Assembly (NCBI RefSeq): GCF_947496195.1
Contig: NZ_CANMBY010000001.1
Span: forward strand, 124,001 to 188,000
Source: an uncultured Polaribacter sp.
GTDB lineage: Bacteria > Bacteroidota > Bacteroidia > Flavobacteriales > Flavobacteriaceae
Reading direction: 5' to 3'
Length of the DNA: 64,000 nt
The notes under the pieces were generated by a model, which was given only the letters and a program-made list of their open reading frames with translations, made no database searches and was not told where the DNA came from. This document shows, piece after piece, positions 25,612 through 33,546 of this stretch; position 1 is the stretch's first letter, and each line of letters starts with the position of its first letter. The translations under genes and the position numbers were made by a program.

Positions 25612-26076
25612 ATGATGAAAAAAACAATCTTACTACTAGTTTTAACCTTATTCTTTACCCTAATTAATTTTGCACAACAAAAATATGAGTATAAAGTTAT
25701 TACCTCAGTAGAATCTATTATTCCTAGTGGTTTAGGAAGATCTAGACTTATTGACGCTAATGAAAAAAGAGATTACAAAGAGTTTACCTCTGAAAGAACA
25801 GAAGAAAATGACGAAAGAAATAAATCTAAACGATCTAACATTAGAGTAAAAAACTTCGAAGAAACTAAACTTTTAAATTTTTTTAATATAGCTGGTATAA
25901 GGTTTCAAAATATAGCTGCAAATGACGTAGTAACAACTTCTAAAATAAATGCTTTAGCAGAAGAAGGTTGGGAACTTGCATTTACAACAAGTGCTGTAGA
26001 AAGTTATGCTGGTAAAGGCGACACTAATGGTATATTTATTACAAGATATATTTTTAAAAGAATAAAAAAAGAATAA
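25612..26076 (+). CDS. Exported DUF4177-like protein
   Basis: A 154-residue protein with a signal peptide (ends LINFAQ). The mature part starts QKYEYKVITSVE and finishes with KINALAEEGWELAFTTS and FITRYIFKRIKKE, the pattern of DUF4177-like domains (KYEYK ... LN-x-LGxEGWEL ... FKR). The middle is a highly charged stretch (EFTSERTEENDERNKSKRSN). Function unknown. It ends at a strong terminator. Confidence 0.65.
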   Translation: MMKKTILLLVLTLFFTLINFAQQKYEYKVITSVESIIPSGLGRSRLIDANEKRDYKEFTSERTEENDERNKSKRSNIRVKNFEETKLLNFFNIAGIRFQNIAANDVVTTSKINALAEEGWELAFTTSAVESYAGKGDTNGIFITRYIFKRIKKE

Positions 26077-26103
26077 AAAAACCGCCATTAGGCGGTTTTT
26101 TTA
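26075..26103. terminator. Bidirectional terminator
   Basis: AAAAAACCGCC and GGCGGTTTTTT flank an ATTA loop; an 11-bp stem with A- and T-runs on both sides, between convergent genes (DUF4177-like on + and the aromatic operon on -). Confidence 0.92.
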
Positions 26104-27186
26104 TTATCCATTAATAATTTTTTCTTGATGATTAATCGATTCTTGATGAATGGCTTTAAACATTCTTAATACAAATTCTTCGCTTAATCCTTTTTGCTCA
26201 CCTTCTAAAACCATATTTCCTAAAATCTCATTCCATCTTCTAGATTGTAATACAGCTACGTTTTGTTCTTTTTTAAGTGCCCCAATTTGGTCTGCAACTT
26301 TCATACGCTTGCCTAACAAGTCTATTAATTGGTCGTCTACCACATTAATTTGAGCACGTAAATTTTCTAAAGAACTTCTATAACTAGAATCTGTTTCTGT
26401 TTCTTTTCTAATTTTTAAATCTTCCATAATTTGCTTTAATGAAGTAGGTGTTACCTGTTGTGCAGCATCAGACCAAGCATTATCTGGATCAAAATGTGTT
26501 TCTATCATTAAACCATCAAAATTTAAATCTAAAGCGGTTTGAGAAACATCAAAAATCATATCTCTTTTTCCTGTAATATGTGATGGATCACAAATTAATG
26601 GTAAATCTGGAAATTTGTTTTGGAACTCAATAGCAATTTGCCACTCAGGATTGTTTCTATATTTCGATTTATCATAGGTAGAAAACCCTCTATGAATTGC
26701 TCCTAAGTTTTTAACACCTGCAGTATACAAACGCTCAATACCACCTAACCAAAGTGCCAAATCTGGATTTACTGGATTTTTAACCAATACAATCTTATCT
26801 GTTTCTCCTAAAGCATCTGCAATTTCTTGCATAATAAAAGGAGATACTGTAGAACGTGCACCTATCCATAATAAATCGACATCATTTTCGATGGCTAATT
26901 TAACATGAGCTGCATTAGCTACCTCTGTACAGGTTTTCATACCTGTTTCTTCTTTTACTTTTTTAAGCCACCCTAAACCTAAAGCCCCAACACCTTCAAA
27001 ATTTCCTGGTCTTGTTCTAGGTTTCCATATTCCTGCTCTATAATAGTTTACATCAGAATCTTTTAATTCGTGTGCAATTTTTAAAACTTGTTCTTCAGTT
27101 TCTGCACTACAAGGCCCTGCTATTACTAGTGGATGTTCTAATTTCATATCATCCAACCATGTTCTTAATGCTGCTGTATTCTTCAT
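26104..27186 (-). CDS. Bifunctional DAHP synthase/chorismate mutase
   Basis: A 360-residue fusion: residues 1-260 are a class I-beta (KDO8P-synthase-like) 3-deoxy-7-phosphoheptulonate synthase (PLVIAGPCSAETEEQ, GIWKPRTRPGNFEGVG, ICDPSHITGKRD), and residues 270-360 an AroQ-type chorismate mutase (LRAQINVVDDQLIDLLGKRM, QSRRWNEIL). It makes the first committed shikimate intermediate and also converts chorismate to prephenate. It is the last gene of a four-gene Phe/Tyr operon behind an attenuator, so entry into the pathway is tied to the same control as prephenate use. Confidence 0.95.
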   Translation of the reverse strand: MKNTAALRTWLDDMKLEHPLVIAGPCSAETEEQVLKIAHELKDSDVNYYRAGIWKPRTRPGNFEGVGALGLGWLKKVKEETGMKTCTEVANAAHVKLAIENDVDLLWIGARSTVSPFIMQEIADALGETDKIVLVKNPVNPDLALWLGGIERLYTAGVKNLGAIHRGFSTYDKSKYRNNPEWQIAIEFQNKFPDLPLICDPSHITGKRDMIFDVSQTALDLNFDGLMIETHFDPDNAWSDAAQQVTPTSLKQIMEDLKIRKETETDSSYRSSLENLRAQINVVDDQLIDLLGKRMKVADQIGALKKEQNVAVLQSRRWNEILGNMVLEGEQKGLSEEFVLRMFKAIHQESINHQEKIING

Positions 27187-27207
27187 TATTCGTCTAATTT
27201 TGGCTTA

Positions 27208-28059
27208 CTATTTTATGCCGTTTAAAATTTGTTTTATATGATTTGTGCTTTCCATTTCATTATAAATGGATTCAAAATTATCTTGTTGCATTAGCTCTTT
27301 AAACTGTTGCAAATTGTGTATATACTCTTCTAACGTTTCTATGACGTTTTCTTTATTTTGTTTAAATATGGGGGTCCACATTGCTGGGCTACTTTTTGCC
27401 AAACGCACAGTAGATGCAAAACCAGAACCAGCCATATCAAAAATATCGCGTTCATTTTTTTCTTTTTCAATAACCGTTTTTCCTAACATAAATGAGCTGA
27501 TGTGAGACAGGTGCGAAACATACGCAATATGTTTATCGTGCGAAACTGCATCCATATAACGAATACGCATTCCAATAGCTCTAAAAAGGTCTAATGCTTT
27601 TTCTTGTAATTTAAAGGTTGTTTTTTCTACCTCGCAAATAATATTGGTTTTCCCTTTGTACAAGCCAGCTATCGCTGCTGAAGGTCCTGAGTTTTCTGTA
27701 CCTGCAATTGGGTGGCATGCTAAAAAATTACGTCTTTTTGCATGATGTTCAACCACCTCACAAATGGCTTTTTTTGTAGAACCAGCATCTATTACTAAAG
27801 TGGTATCTGCAATATGGTCTAAAATGGTAGGCAGTAATTTTACAGTAGCATCAACAGGTATAGACACAATAACCAAATCTGCTTTTTTAATGTCTTCTAG
27901 TTTTGCCTTTTTATCGATTAAACGTAACTCTAACGCTTTGTCTAGTGTTGTCTCTTTTCTACTAATGCCATGAATTACAGTGTCTGGATAATGTGCTTTA
28001 ATATCGATAGCAAAACTACCTCCTATTAACCCAATACCAATCATATATACATTTTTCAT
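27208..28059 (-). CDS. tyrA: Prephenate dehydrogenase
   Basis: NAD-dependent conversion of prephenate to 4-hydroxyphenylpyruvate (tyrosine branch). The 283-residue product has the Rossmann loop MIGIGLIGGSFAID, the active-site block ACHPIAGTENSGPSAA near residue 130, and SHDKHIAYVSHLSHISSF near 178. It has no fused chorismate mutase, which is supplied by the downstream gene. It overlaps the upstream aminotransferase by 4 bases. Confidence 0.95.
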   Translation of the reverse strand: MKNVYMIGIGLIGGSFAIDIKAHYPDTVIHGISRKETTLDKALELRLIDKKAKLEDIKKADLVIVSIPVDATVKLLPTILDHIADTTLVIDAGSTKKAICEVVEHHAKRRNFLACHPIAGTENSGPSAAIAGLYKGKTNIICEVEKTTFKLQEKALDLFRAIGMRIRYMDAVSHDKHIAYVSHLSHISSFMLGKTVIEKEKNERDIFDMAGSGFASTVRLAKSSPAMWTPIFKQNKENVIETLEEYIHNLQQFKELMQQDNFESIYNEMESTNHIKQILNGIK

Positions 28060-29198
28060 AGTCTTGCGATTGCTTCTTTAATAATGGTTGATGTTACACA
28101 TAATGAAAAACGGATGTAGCCTTCGCCTTGCGAACCAAATACAGTACCAGGTGTAATAAAAATATCGTGCTCGTATAATATTTTATCGGTCACTTCTTCT
28201 GAGGTTGCCCCTTCAGGAATTTTTGCCCAAACAAATAAACCTGTGGCGTCTGTATCGTATGTAGCATTTAATTTATCTGCCAATTGCCAAATGAATGCTC
28301 TGCGTTCTTCGTAAATTTTATTTTGTTGTAAAAACCAATCATCAGATAATTGTAAGGCTTCTATGGCTCCTTTTTGTATGCCATAAAACATCCCAGAATC
28401 CATGTTCGATTTTACTTTTAATACTTCGTTAATATAGGTGGCATTACCTAACAACATTCCTACTCGCCAACCAGCCATATTAAAGGTTTTGCTTAAAGAG
28501 TTTAGCTCTAAAGCCACCTCTTTTGCACCTGCTACCTGTAAAATACTAATTGGGTTATCGTTTAAAATAAAACTGTACGGATTATCATTAATGATAAGAA
28601 TATTGTGTTTTTTACCAAAAGCCACCAACTGCTTAAAAGTGTCTAAAGTGGCATTGGTACCTGTTGGCATATGAGGGTAATTTACCCACATCATTTTTAC
28701 CGCAGATAAATCTAATGCCTCTAATGCTTCAAAATTAGGTTGCCATTGATGCTCTGCATCTAAATCGTAAAAAAGTGGAGTTGCCCCTACTAATTTGGTA
28801 ACAGAGGTGTAAGTTGGGTACCCAGGGTTAGGTATCAATACTTTATCGTTTTCATTTAAAAAAGCCATAGAAATGTGCATAATACCCTCTTTACTACCCA
28901 TTAATGGCAATACTTCGTCTTCTGGATTGGCAACCACAGCAAACTTGTTTTGGTAAAACGTAGCAATGGCTTCTCTTAATTCTGGTAAACCTTGGTACGA
29001 TTGGTATTTATGCGCTGTTGCATCTTCTAAACTACTAGAAATAGCCGCTAATACTTTAGCAGGTGGTTGTAAGTCTGGTGAGCCAATACCCATATTAATA
29101 ATGGGTTTACCTGCAGCAGCTAAGCCCCTAACCTCTCTTAATTTTTTAGAGAAATAGTATTCTTGAACCGTATCTAATCTTTTTGCAGCCTTAATCAT
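28056..29198 (-). CDS. Class I/II aminotransferase (aromatic operon)
   Basis: A 380-residue PLP aminotransferase. The PLP lysine is in LNSLSKTFNMAGWRVGML; the earlier cofactor contacts are GSKEGIMHI and IPNPGYPTY, and the arginine for the substrate carboxylate is near the C-terminus in YIRFSLCVT. Its place between prephenate dehydratase and prephenate dehydrogenase points to transamination of phenylpyruvate/hydroxyphenylpyruvate or of prephenate; LL-diaminopimelate aminotransferase-like enzymes share this sequence type. It overlaps pheA and tyrA by 4 bases on each side. Confidence 0.9.
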   Translation of the reverse strand: MIKAAKRLDTVQEYYFSKKLREVRGLAAAGKPIINMGIGSPDLQPPAKVLAAISSSLEDATAHKYQSYQGLPELREAIATFYQNKFAVVANPEDEVLPLMGSKEGIMHISMAFLNENDKVLIPNPGYPTYTSVTKLVGATPLFYDLDAEHQWQPNFEALEALDLSAVKMMWVNYPHMPTGTNATLDTFKQLVAFGKKHNILIINDNPYSFILNDNPISILQVAGAKEVALELNSLSKTFNMAGWRVGMLLGNATYINEVLKVKSNMDSGMFYGIQKGAIEALQLSDDWFLQQNKIYEERRAFIWQLADKLNATYDTDATGLFVWAKIPEGATSEEVTDKILYEHDIFITPGTVFGSQGEGYIRFSLCVTSTIIKEAIARL

Positions 29199-30022
29199 CC
29201 TCTTCCATTTTTATACGTTCCTAATATTTTAAATTCTTCTGCCATTATTTCTAAAATAGATTCCGCTTTTTTATAATCTTGATAATCGTTAAACGTTACA
29301 TCTACAAAAAAAGAGTATTTCCAAGGGGTTTCTATAACTGGTAACGATTGTATTTTGGTTAAATTCATTTTACAATCGCTTAACACATTTAAAATGGTGG
29401 CTAAGCTACCACGTTTATGATTCAATTGAAATTTTAAAGACGCTTTGTTAATGCTATCTATACCATTATTAGGCGCTTCTTTTTGTACAATTACAAAACG
29501 TGTAGCATTGTCTTTAATGGTTTGTATATCGTCTTCTAAAATGGCCAAGTTAAAAATTTCTGCAGCTATGCTTGGTGCAATGGCTGCAATACCTTGTAAT
29601 TGTTCTTGTGCAATTCTTTTGGCTACCTCTGCAGTATCTACATCTTCTACCAATTTAATCTGTGGGTATTTTTTAAAGAACTCTTTACACTGTAACAATG
29701 CCATAGGATGAGACCATACTTCTTTTATATCGTCTATACTTTGCCCCTCTAAAGCCATTAAATGATGATGAATGTTTAAGTACTCTTCTCCTGTAATGTG
29801 CAAATTATAGGTATCTATTAATGCATAGTTGGGTATAATAGAACCAGCAATGGTATTTTCTATAGCCATAACCCCAATATGGGCTGTATTGTCTAACAGG
29901 CTATCTACTAGAGCATCAAAAGACATGCATTCTTTTAACGTAATCGCATCTCCATAAAAGTCTAAAGCCACCTTATGATGGTTAGAACCTTGAGCACCTT
30001 GTATGGCAATTATTTTTTTCAT
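29195..30022 (-). CDS. pheA: Prephenate dehydratase
   Basis: Converts prephenate to phenylpyruvate (phenylalanine branch). Residues 1-180 are the dehydratase domain (IAIQGAQGSNHH, VMAIENTIAGSI, catalytic TRF motif in DNATRFVIV near 175). Residues 195-275 form an ACT domain (LKFQLNHKRGSLATILNVL). The canonical ESRP Phe-binding motif is replaced here by QSLPV, so allosteric feedback could be altered. It is the first structural gene of the operon, directly after the attenuator. Confidence 0.95.
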   Translation of the reverse strand: MKKIIAIQGAQGSNHHKVALDFYGDAITLKECMSFDALVDSLLDNTAHIGVMAIENTIAGSIIPNYALIDTYNLHITGEEYLNIHHHLMALEGQSIDDIKEVWSHPMALLQCKEFFKKYPQIKLVEDVDTAEVAKRIAQEQLQGIAAIAPSIAAEIFNLAILEDDIQTIKDNATRFVIVQKEAPNNGIDSINKASLKFQLNHKRGSLATILNVLSDCKMNLTKIQSLPVIETPWKYSFFVDVTFNDYQDYKKAESILEIMAEEFKILGTYKNGRG

Positions 30023-30029
30023 TTTTACT

Positions 30030-30060
30030 CAAAAAAAAAGCCTCGAAGTAAATTCGAGAC
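30030..30060 (-). terminator. Attenuator terminator of the aromatic operon
   Basis: On the minus strand CTCGAA (30053-30058) pairs with TTCGAG (30042-30047) around a 5-base loop, followed by GC and nine U residues, 8 bases before the pheA ATG. The 5' arm also belongs to an alternative stem: AAAGTCTC (30056-30063) can pair with GAGACTTT (30096-30103) inside the leader ORF. The two structures exclude each other. Confidence 0.85.
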
Positions 30061-30080
30061 TTTATATTTTTATTATTTGG

Positions 30081-30167
30081 TTAACAACAATATACAAAGT
30101 CTCTACTCTTATTATAAAAATAAAAGTAAAAATAGAAACGAGACCAAGTTGTTTTTAACATCTTCAT
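30081..30167 (-). CDS. Phe/Tyr leader peptide
   Basis: A 28-residue open frame: MKMLKTTWSR, then FYFYFYFY, then NKSRDFVYCC and a stop. Eight consecutive codons alternate Phe and Tyr, the end products of the operon, plus one further Phe and Tyr near the stop. It starts 8 or so bases after the predicted transcription start and ends 58 bases before pheA. The 5' arm of the antiterminator (30103-30091) overlaps its last codons and begins 11 bases after the FY run, so a ribosome stalled at the FY codons would leave that arm free, whereas one reaching the stop would cover it. A second ATG (30161) could also start the peptide. Confidence 0.88.
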   Translation of the reverse strand: MKMLKTTWSRFYFYFYFYNKSRDFVYCC

Positions 30168-30181
30168 TTAGAATTGAAAAG

Positions 30182-30211
30182 CAAATCTAAAAATTAATTT
30201 TTGATGCACAA
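30182..30211 (-). promoter_or_regulatory. Promoter of the aromatic operon
   Basis: TAGATTTG (30182-30189) matches TAnnTTTG, with TTG (30209-30211) 19 bases upstream as the -33 box. Transcription would begin around 30175, just before the leader peptide ATG at 30167. Confidence 0.7.
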
Positions 30212-30434
30212 GTATTATTACAAAACTTTCAAAAAAATTATGAATAATGTAAAATTTGCAAATTATTTTACCTAAAATGTAAGGTAATCTTTGTTTTATT
30301 TTTAATACTATAACAGTATAACAAACGTTTATTTATTTTACATCGTTTAGAAAATCATGAAATATATCATGTATCTAATGTTTTCTAATGATTACTTTTA
30401 CATTTTTTAAAATCAACCTCTTAAAATCAGGAAA

Positions 30435-31511
30435 ATGTTACATCACTTTAAAAAATACATTTTATTTAGTTTTCTACTTAGTCTTACTTTTCTTTTTTAC
30501 GATTGTAAATCTGATACACCAGCGACTACTAAAACAATTAAAACAGAAGCGCCAAAAGGCATGGTTTGGGTAGAAGGAAAAACCTTTTTACAAGGGGCAA
30601 AAGCATCAGATAAATATGCTATGCCAAGAGAAAAACCAGCACATCAAGTAACTGTAGATGGTTTTTATATAGATATTACAGAGGTTACTAATGCACAATT
30701 TAAAGCCTTTGTAGCTGCTACTAATTATGTAACTGTAGCCGAACGAAAAATAGATTGGGAAAAAATGAAAAGTCAATTACCTGCAGGCACCCCAAAACCA
30801 CATGATTCTATTTTACAACCAGGCAGTCTTATCTTTAATAAAAATGTAAATGCTGTGGTAAACATGAACAATTATACGCAATGGTGGACATGGAAAATTG
30901 GTGCAAATTGGAGACATCCTTATGGACCTGGATCTAGTATTGAAGGTAAAGACAATTATCCAGTAGTACATGTTGCTTTAGAAGATGCTTTGGCCTACTG
31001 CAAATGGGCAAATAGACGTTTACCAACAGAAGCAGAATGGGAAGCTGCTGCACAAGGTAACCAAACTGATGCAATATTTACTTGGGGTAATGATGCTACT
31101 ATATTAAATGCTAATGCCAACACTTGGCAAGGTGTTTTTCCAACAAAAAACGAATCGAAAGATGGCTTTGAATTTATTGCAGAGGTAAAATCGTACCCAC
31201 CTAACAGTATTGGCTTGTATGATATGTTAGGCAATGTTTGGGAATTAACTAGCGATTTGTTTAATGTAAATTACTACAAACAATTAGATACCACATCACC
31301 AATTCTAAACCCAAAAGGGGCAGCTAAATCGTATAGCCCAAGTAACCCTTACCAAATAGAACATGTTATGAAAGGGGGTTCTTTTTTATGTCATGATTCG
31401 TATTGTGCTAGTTTTAGAATTTCTGCTAAAATGGGAGTTACTGTTGATTCGGGTTCCGATCATATGGGCTTTAGAACTGTGGCTACACCAGCTATGTTAG
31501 AGCGTAAATAA
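30435..31511 (+). CDS. Formylglycine-generating enzyme family protein
   Basis: A 358-residue exported SUMF1/FGE-domain protein. The N-terminus is a membrane signal, possibly lipidated at a cysteine near residue 23 (FLFYDCKSD), although the lipobox is not classical. The FGE-sulfatase domain starts GMVWVEGKTFLQGA and includes GFYIDITEVTNAQFKAFV, RLPTEAEWEAAA, LGNVWELTSD and the C-terminal GGSFLCHDSYCASFR. Both catalytic cysteines of true FGEs (here Cys319 and Cys324) are present, so sulfatase maturation is possible. No sulfatase gene lies in the window. The alternative is a structural FGE-fold protein such as the gliding proteins GldK/GldJ, but those usually lack the Cys pair. Confidence 0.85.
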   Translation: MLHHFKKYILFSFLLSLTFLFYDCKSDTPATTKTIKTEAPKGMVWVEGKTFLQGAKASDKYAMPREKPAHQVTVDGFYIDITEVTNAQFKAFVAATNYVTVAERKIDWEKMKSQLPAGTPKPHDSILQPGSLIFNKNVNAVVNMNNYTQWWTWKIGANWRHPYGPGSSIEGKDNYPVVHVALEDALAYCKWANRRLPTEAEWEAAAQGNQTDAIFTWGNDATILNANANTWQGVFPTKNESKDGFEFIAEVKSYPPNSIGLYDMLGNVWELTSDLFNVNYYKQLDTTSPILNPKGAAKSYSPSNPYQIEHVMKGGSFLCHDSYCASFRISAKMGVTVDSGSDHMGFRTVATPAMLERK

Positions 31512-31548
31512 TAGCGGTTTCTCGATAGGCTTTTAAAGACAAATAAAA

Positions 31549-31709
31549 CGTCATTACGAAGGAGGAACGACTGAAGTAATCTCTTCATTTATTACACAGA
31601 TTGCTTCACTGCGTTCGCAATGACAAATGACAAGTCATTACGAGGACGTAAGGACGAAGTAATCTGTTGATTCATAATTAAGATTGCTTCGTTTTCACTC
31701 GCAATGACG
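31549..31709. repeat. Palindromic repeat array, left part (2 units)
   Basis: Two units of about 76 bp. Each has a left arm GTCATTACGAGG ... GAAGTAATCT and an inverted right arm AGATTGCTTC ... CGCAATGAC, separated by ~15 variable bases. The arms are imperfect inverted copies, so each unit can fold into a long hairpin. Same family as 32048-32413. Confidence 0.9.
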
Positions 31710-31726
31710 AGAGGTTTATAATGAAG

Positions 31727-32023
31727 TTATATATTAAACAACCACCCATCACTTAAATCTTTCCAGTTAGAATTCTCTAGATTAATTAGATCTTCTTTTC
31801 TTTTTCTATTACCTGCTTTTAGTAGTTTTTCTCTTTTTATAGCCTCACTTATTCTATCAAACTCTTCAAAATAAACCAACTTATCACAATTGTATTTCGA
31901 TGTAAATCCTTTAAAAGACTTTGTTTTATGTTGATAAATACGTTTTATCAAATTGGATGTAACACCAATATAAATTACTGTGTTGTTTTTATTGGTTAAA
32001 AAGTAAACATAGCTTTTTTTCAT
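31727..32023 (-). CDS. GIY-YIG nuclease family protein
   Basis: A 98-residue protein that is essentially one GIY-YIG domain: YVYFLTN (GIY position), VIYIGVTSNLIKRIYQHK (YIG plus the catalytic arginine region), EFDRISEAIKREKLLKAGNRKRKEDLI (the conserved glutamate helix). Small free-standing members of this type are common in Bacteroidota and are often annotated as excinuclease-like; the real substrate is unknown. It is embedded in a palindromic repeat array with two units on one side and four and a half on the other, so it may act on, or have moved with, these repeats. Confidence 0.88.
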   Translation of the reverse strand: MKKSYVYFLTNKNNTVIYIGVTSNLIKRIYQHKTKSFKGFTSKYNCDKLVYFEEFDRISEAIKREKLLKAGNRKRKEDLINLENSNWKDLSDGWLFNI

Positions 32024-32047
32024 ATAGTGAAGATAAATATAAAATAA

Positions 32048-32413
32048 CAGATTGCTTCACTGTGTTCGCAATGACAAATGACACGTCATTACGAGGACTT
32101 AAGGACGAAGTAATCTGTTGATTCAATATACAGATTGCTTCACTGCGTTCGCAATGACTAATGACACGTCATTACGAGGACGTAAGGACGAAGTAATCTT
32201 TTAATACATTATAAAGATTGCTTCACTGCGTTCGCAATGACAAATGACACGTCATTACGAAGGAGTGAAACGACTGAAGTAATCTCTTCATTTATTACAC
32301 AGATTGCTTCACTACGTTCGCAATGACAAATAACACGTCATTACGAAGGAGTGAAACGACTGAAGTAATCTGTTGATTCATTTTACAGATTGCTTCACTA
32401 CGTTCGCAATGAC
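32048..32413. repeat. Palindromic repeat array, right part (4.5 units)
   Basis: A lone right arm at 32048-32075, then four full units at about 32084-32158, 32167-32241, 32250-32327 and 32336-32413, with an 83-86 bp period. Each unit begins CACGTCATTACGA and ends TTCGCAATGAC. Internal spacers fall into a few types (for example CTTCATTTATTACAC shared with the first unit of the left part), suggesting unit duplication. No genes are supported inside. Confidence 0.92.
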
Positions 32414-32928
32414 ACATCAGAGCAACAGTCGAAAAACTTTTAAAAAAAACTTCAAAAAAATAGGTAACAATAAAATATAAATTGAGTTTTACTACTAGCA
32501 AAATGTATTCATCAACAAATTGCTCATAACCTGTTGATAAATTATTATTATGAAAATTTATTTTAATATAAGTATTTTCTATATTTGAAACATCAATAAA
32601 GTCTTAAAGATGTTGCTCTAAGACTTTTTGTAAAATCGGTAACACTGGAGGCAGTGTGTAGTTTTTGTTTGAGACTCTTAAATTACAATACTTCTAACAG
32701 CTTACCAAAAATTAAAATGAACAAGTAAAGCAGGCCAACATCCTGCATTTGGTAAGAAATTATGGTTTAATTTTTTAACTCCTGTACTTTTTACGAAGTA
32801 ATAGTTTGTTGGGTAAAACGTACCCAGCAATGCCCCACAAAGGCAGAGTGTATTTAAAACGTAGAGGTCGTCGTACAATACCCTCTAACCAAAAAGTATT
32901 GTAATTTTTTAATTTAAAAATAATTAAC
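32414..32928. other. Gene-free leader with four hairpins before the HU-like gene
   Basis: No supported gene. Four stems are visible: AAGTCTTA/TAAGACTT followed by TTTTTG (32599-32630, terminator-like); ACACTG-GAGG-CAGTGT (32642-32657); CTTACCAAA/TTTGGTAAG (32701-32756) enclosing GCAGG/CCTGC; and TTGTTGGGT/ACCCAGCAA (32806-32830). A 24-codon basic frame at 32830-32904 (MPHKGRVYLKRRGRRTIPSN...) could be a small peptide or the remnant of a repeated sequence. The region may be a structured RNA or the long leader of the HU gene. Confidence 0.45.
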
Positions 32929-33315
32929 ATGATAAGTTTAAATATCATAGAACGTCCAAATCCGCAGGACAGAACAGCGGAAAACAAATTTTACGCCCAA
33001 GTAGTAGCTACTGGCAAAACCGATTTAGAACGCCTAGCGTATTTGGTTAGTAACCAAAGTACAGTTAGAGAAGCCGATTGTTATGCAGTCATCTTATCTT
33101 TATTACACAATATTGTAGATGAACTAAAACAAGGTAGAATTGTAAAGCTCGATAAATTGGGGGCTTTTCAATTGGGTATACAATCTGAAGGTGTAGCTAC
33201 TGCAGAAGAAGTAAATGCTAGTGTGGTTAAAAACTTACGTATTAAGTTTAGACCAGACCAACGTATGAAAAACCAACTGAATTTAAAAACAGTTCAGTTT
33301 ACGTTGGCAGAATAA
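32929..33315 (+). CDS. HU-like DNA-binding protein (HU-HIG type)
   Basis: A 128-residue protein resembling the Bacteroidota HU-HIG family: a HU/IHF-type fold with an extended N-terminus (MISLNIIERPNPQDRTAENKFYAQ) and a basic C-terminal strand. Recognisable parts are LAYLVSNQSTVREADCYAVILSLLHNIVDELKQGRIVKLDKLGAFQLGI, matching the HU helix and beta-arm layout. It probably binds DNA in the nucleoid. It follows a long structured leader and ends at a strong UUCG-loop terminator. Confidence 0.85.
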   Translation: MISLNIIERPNPQDRTAENKFYAQVVATGKTDLERLAYLVSNQSTVREADCYAVILSLLHNIVDELKQGRIVKLDKLGAFQLGIQSEGVATAEEVNASVVKNLRIKFRPDQRMKNQLNLKTVQFTLAE

Positions 33316-33340
33316 GGTAAAACCTGTCATTTAATTTACA

Positions 33341-33374
33341 ATCTCAATAGTTTCGACTATTGAGATTTTTTTTT
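33341..33374 (+). terminator. Terminator of the HU-like gene
   Basis: ATCTCAATAGT and ACTATTGAGAT form an 11-bp perfect stem closed by a stable TTCG tetraloop and followed by nine T residues. It lies 25 bases after the stop codon. Confidence 0.95.
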
Positions 33375-33383
33375 ACCCCAAAA

Positions 33384-33420
33384 AAAGAAAGGATACTTTT
33401 TTAAAAAGTATCCTTTCTTT
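33384..33420. terminator. Second hairpin, perfect 18-bp stem
   Basis: AAAGAAAGGATACTTTTT pairs perfectly with AAAAAGTATCCTTTCTTT across a one-base centre. It sits just after the HU terminator, may back it up, and marks the left border of the accessory island. Confidence 0.7.
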
Positions 33421-33546
33421 GGTTTAAAACTATAGATAGTTTTAAGTAAAACTAACCATAGTTTGTATAAAAAGTTTAGTTAGTTTTTTAAAAAAGTAAT
33501 AAGCGATTATAATGAAATACGTTTTTTTTATTAAGTTTATGATCTA

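Noticed and set aside
29975..30190. Plus-strand ORF of 71 codons over the aromatic attenuator
   Set aside because: It is the shadow of the minus-strand leader peptide and pheA start; the minus strand explains the sequence fully.
31549..32413. CRISPR array, because of regular ~84-bp spacing
   Set aside because: The repeated part is most of the unit, it forms long inverted arms, spacers are ~15 bases and repeated among units, and no cas genes are present.
32295..32501. Minus-strand ORF of 68 codons in the repeat array
   Set aside because: It is the translation of palindromic repeat arms (HCERSEAICK, VIANVVKQSV); such reading frames recur wherever the repeat lies.
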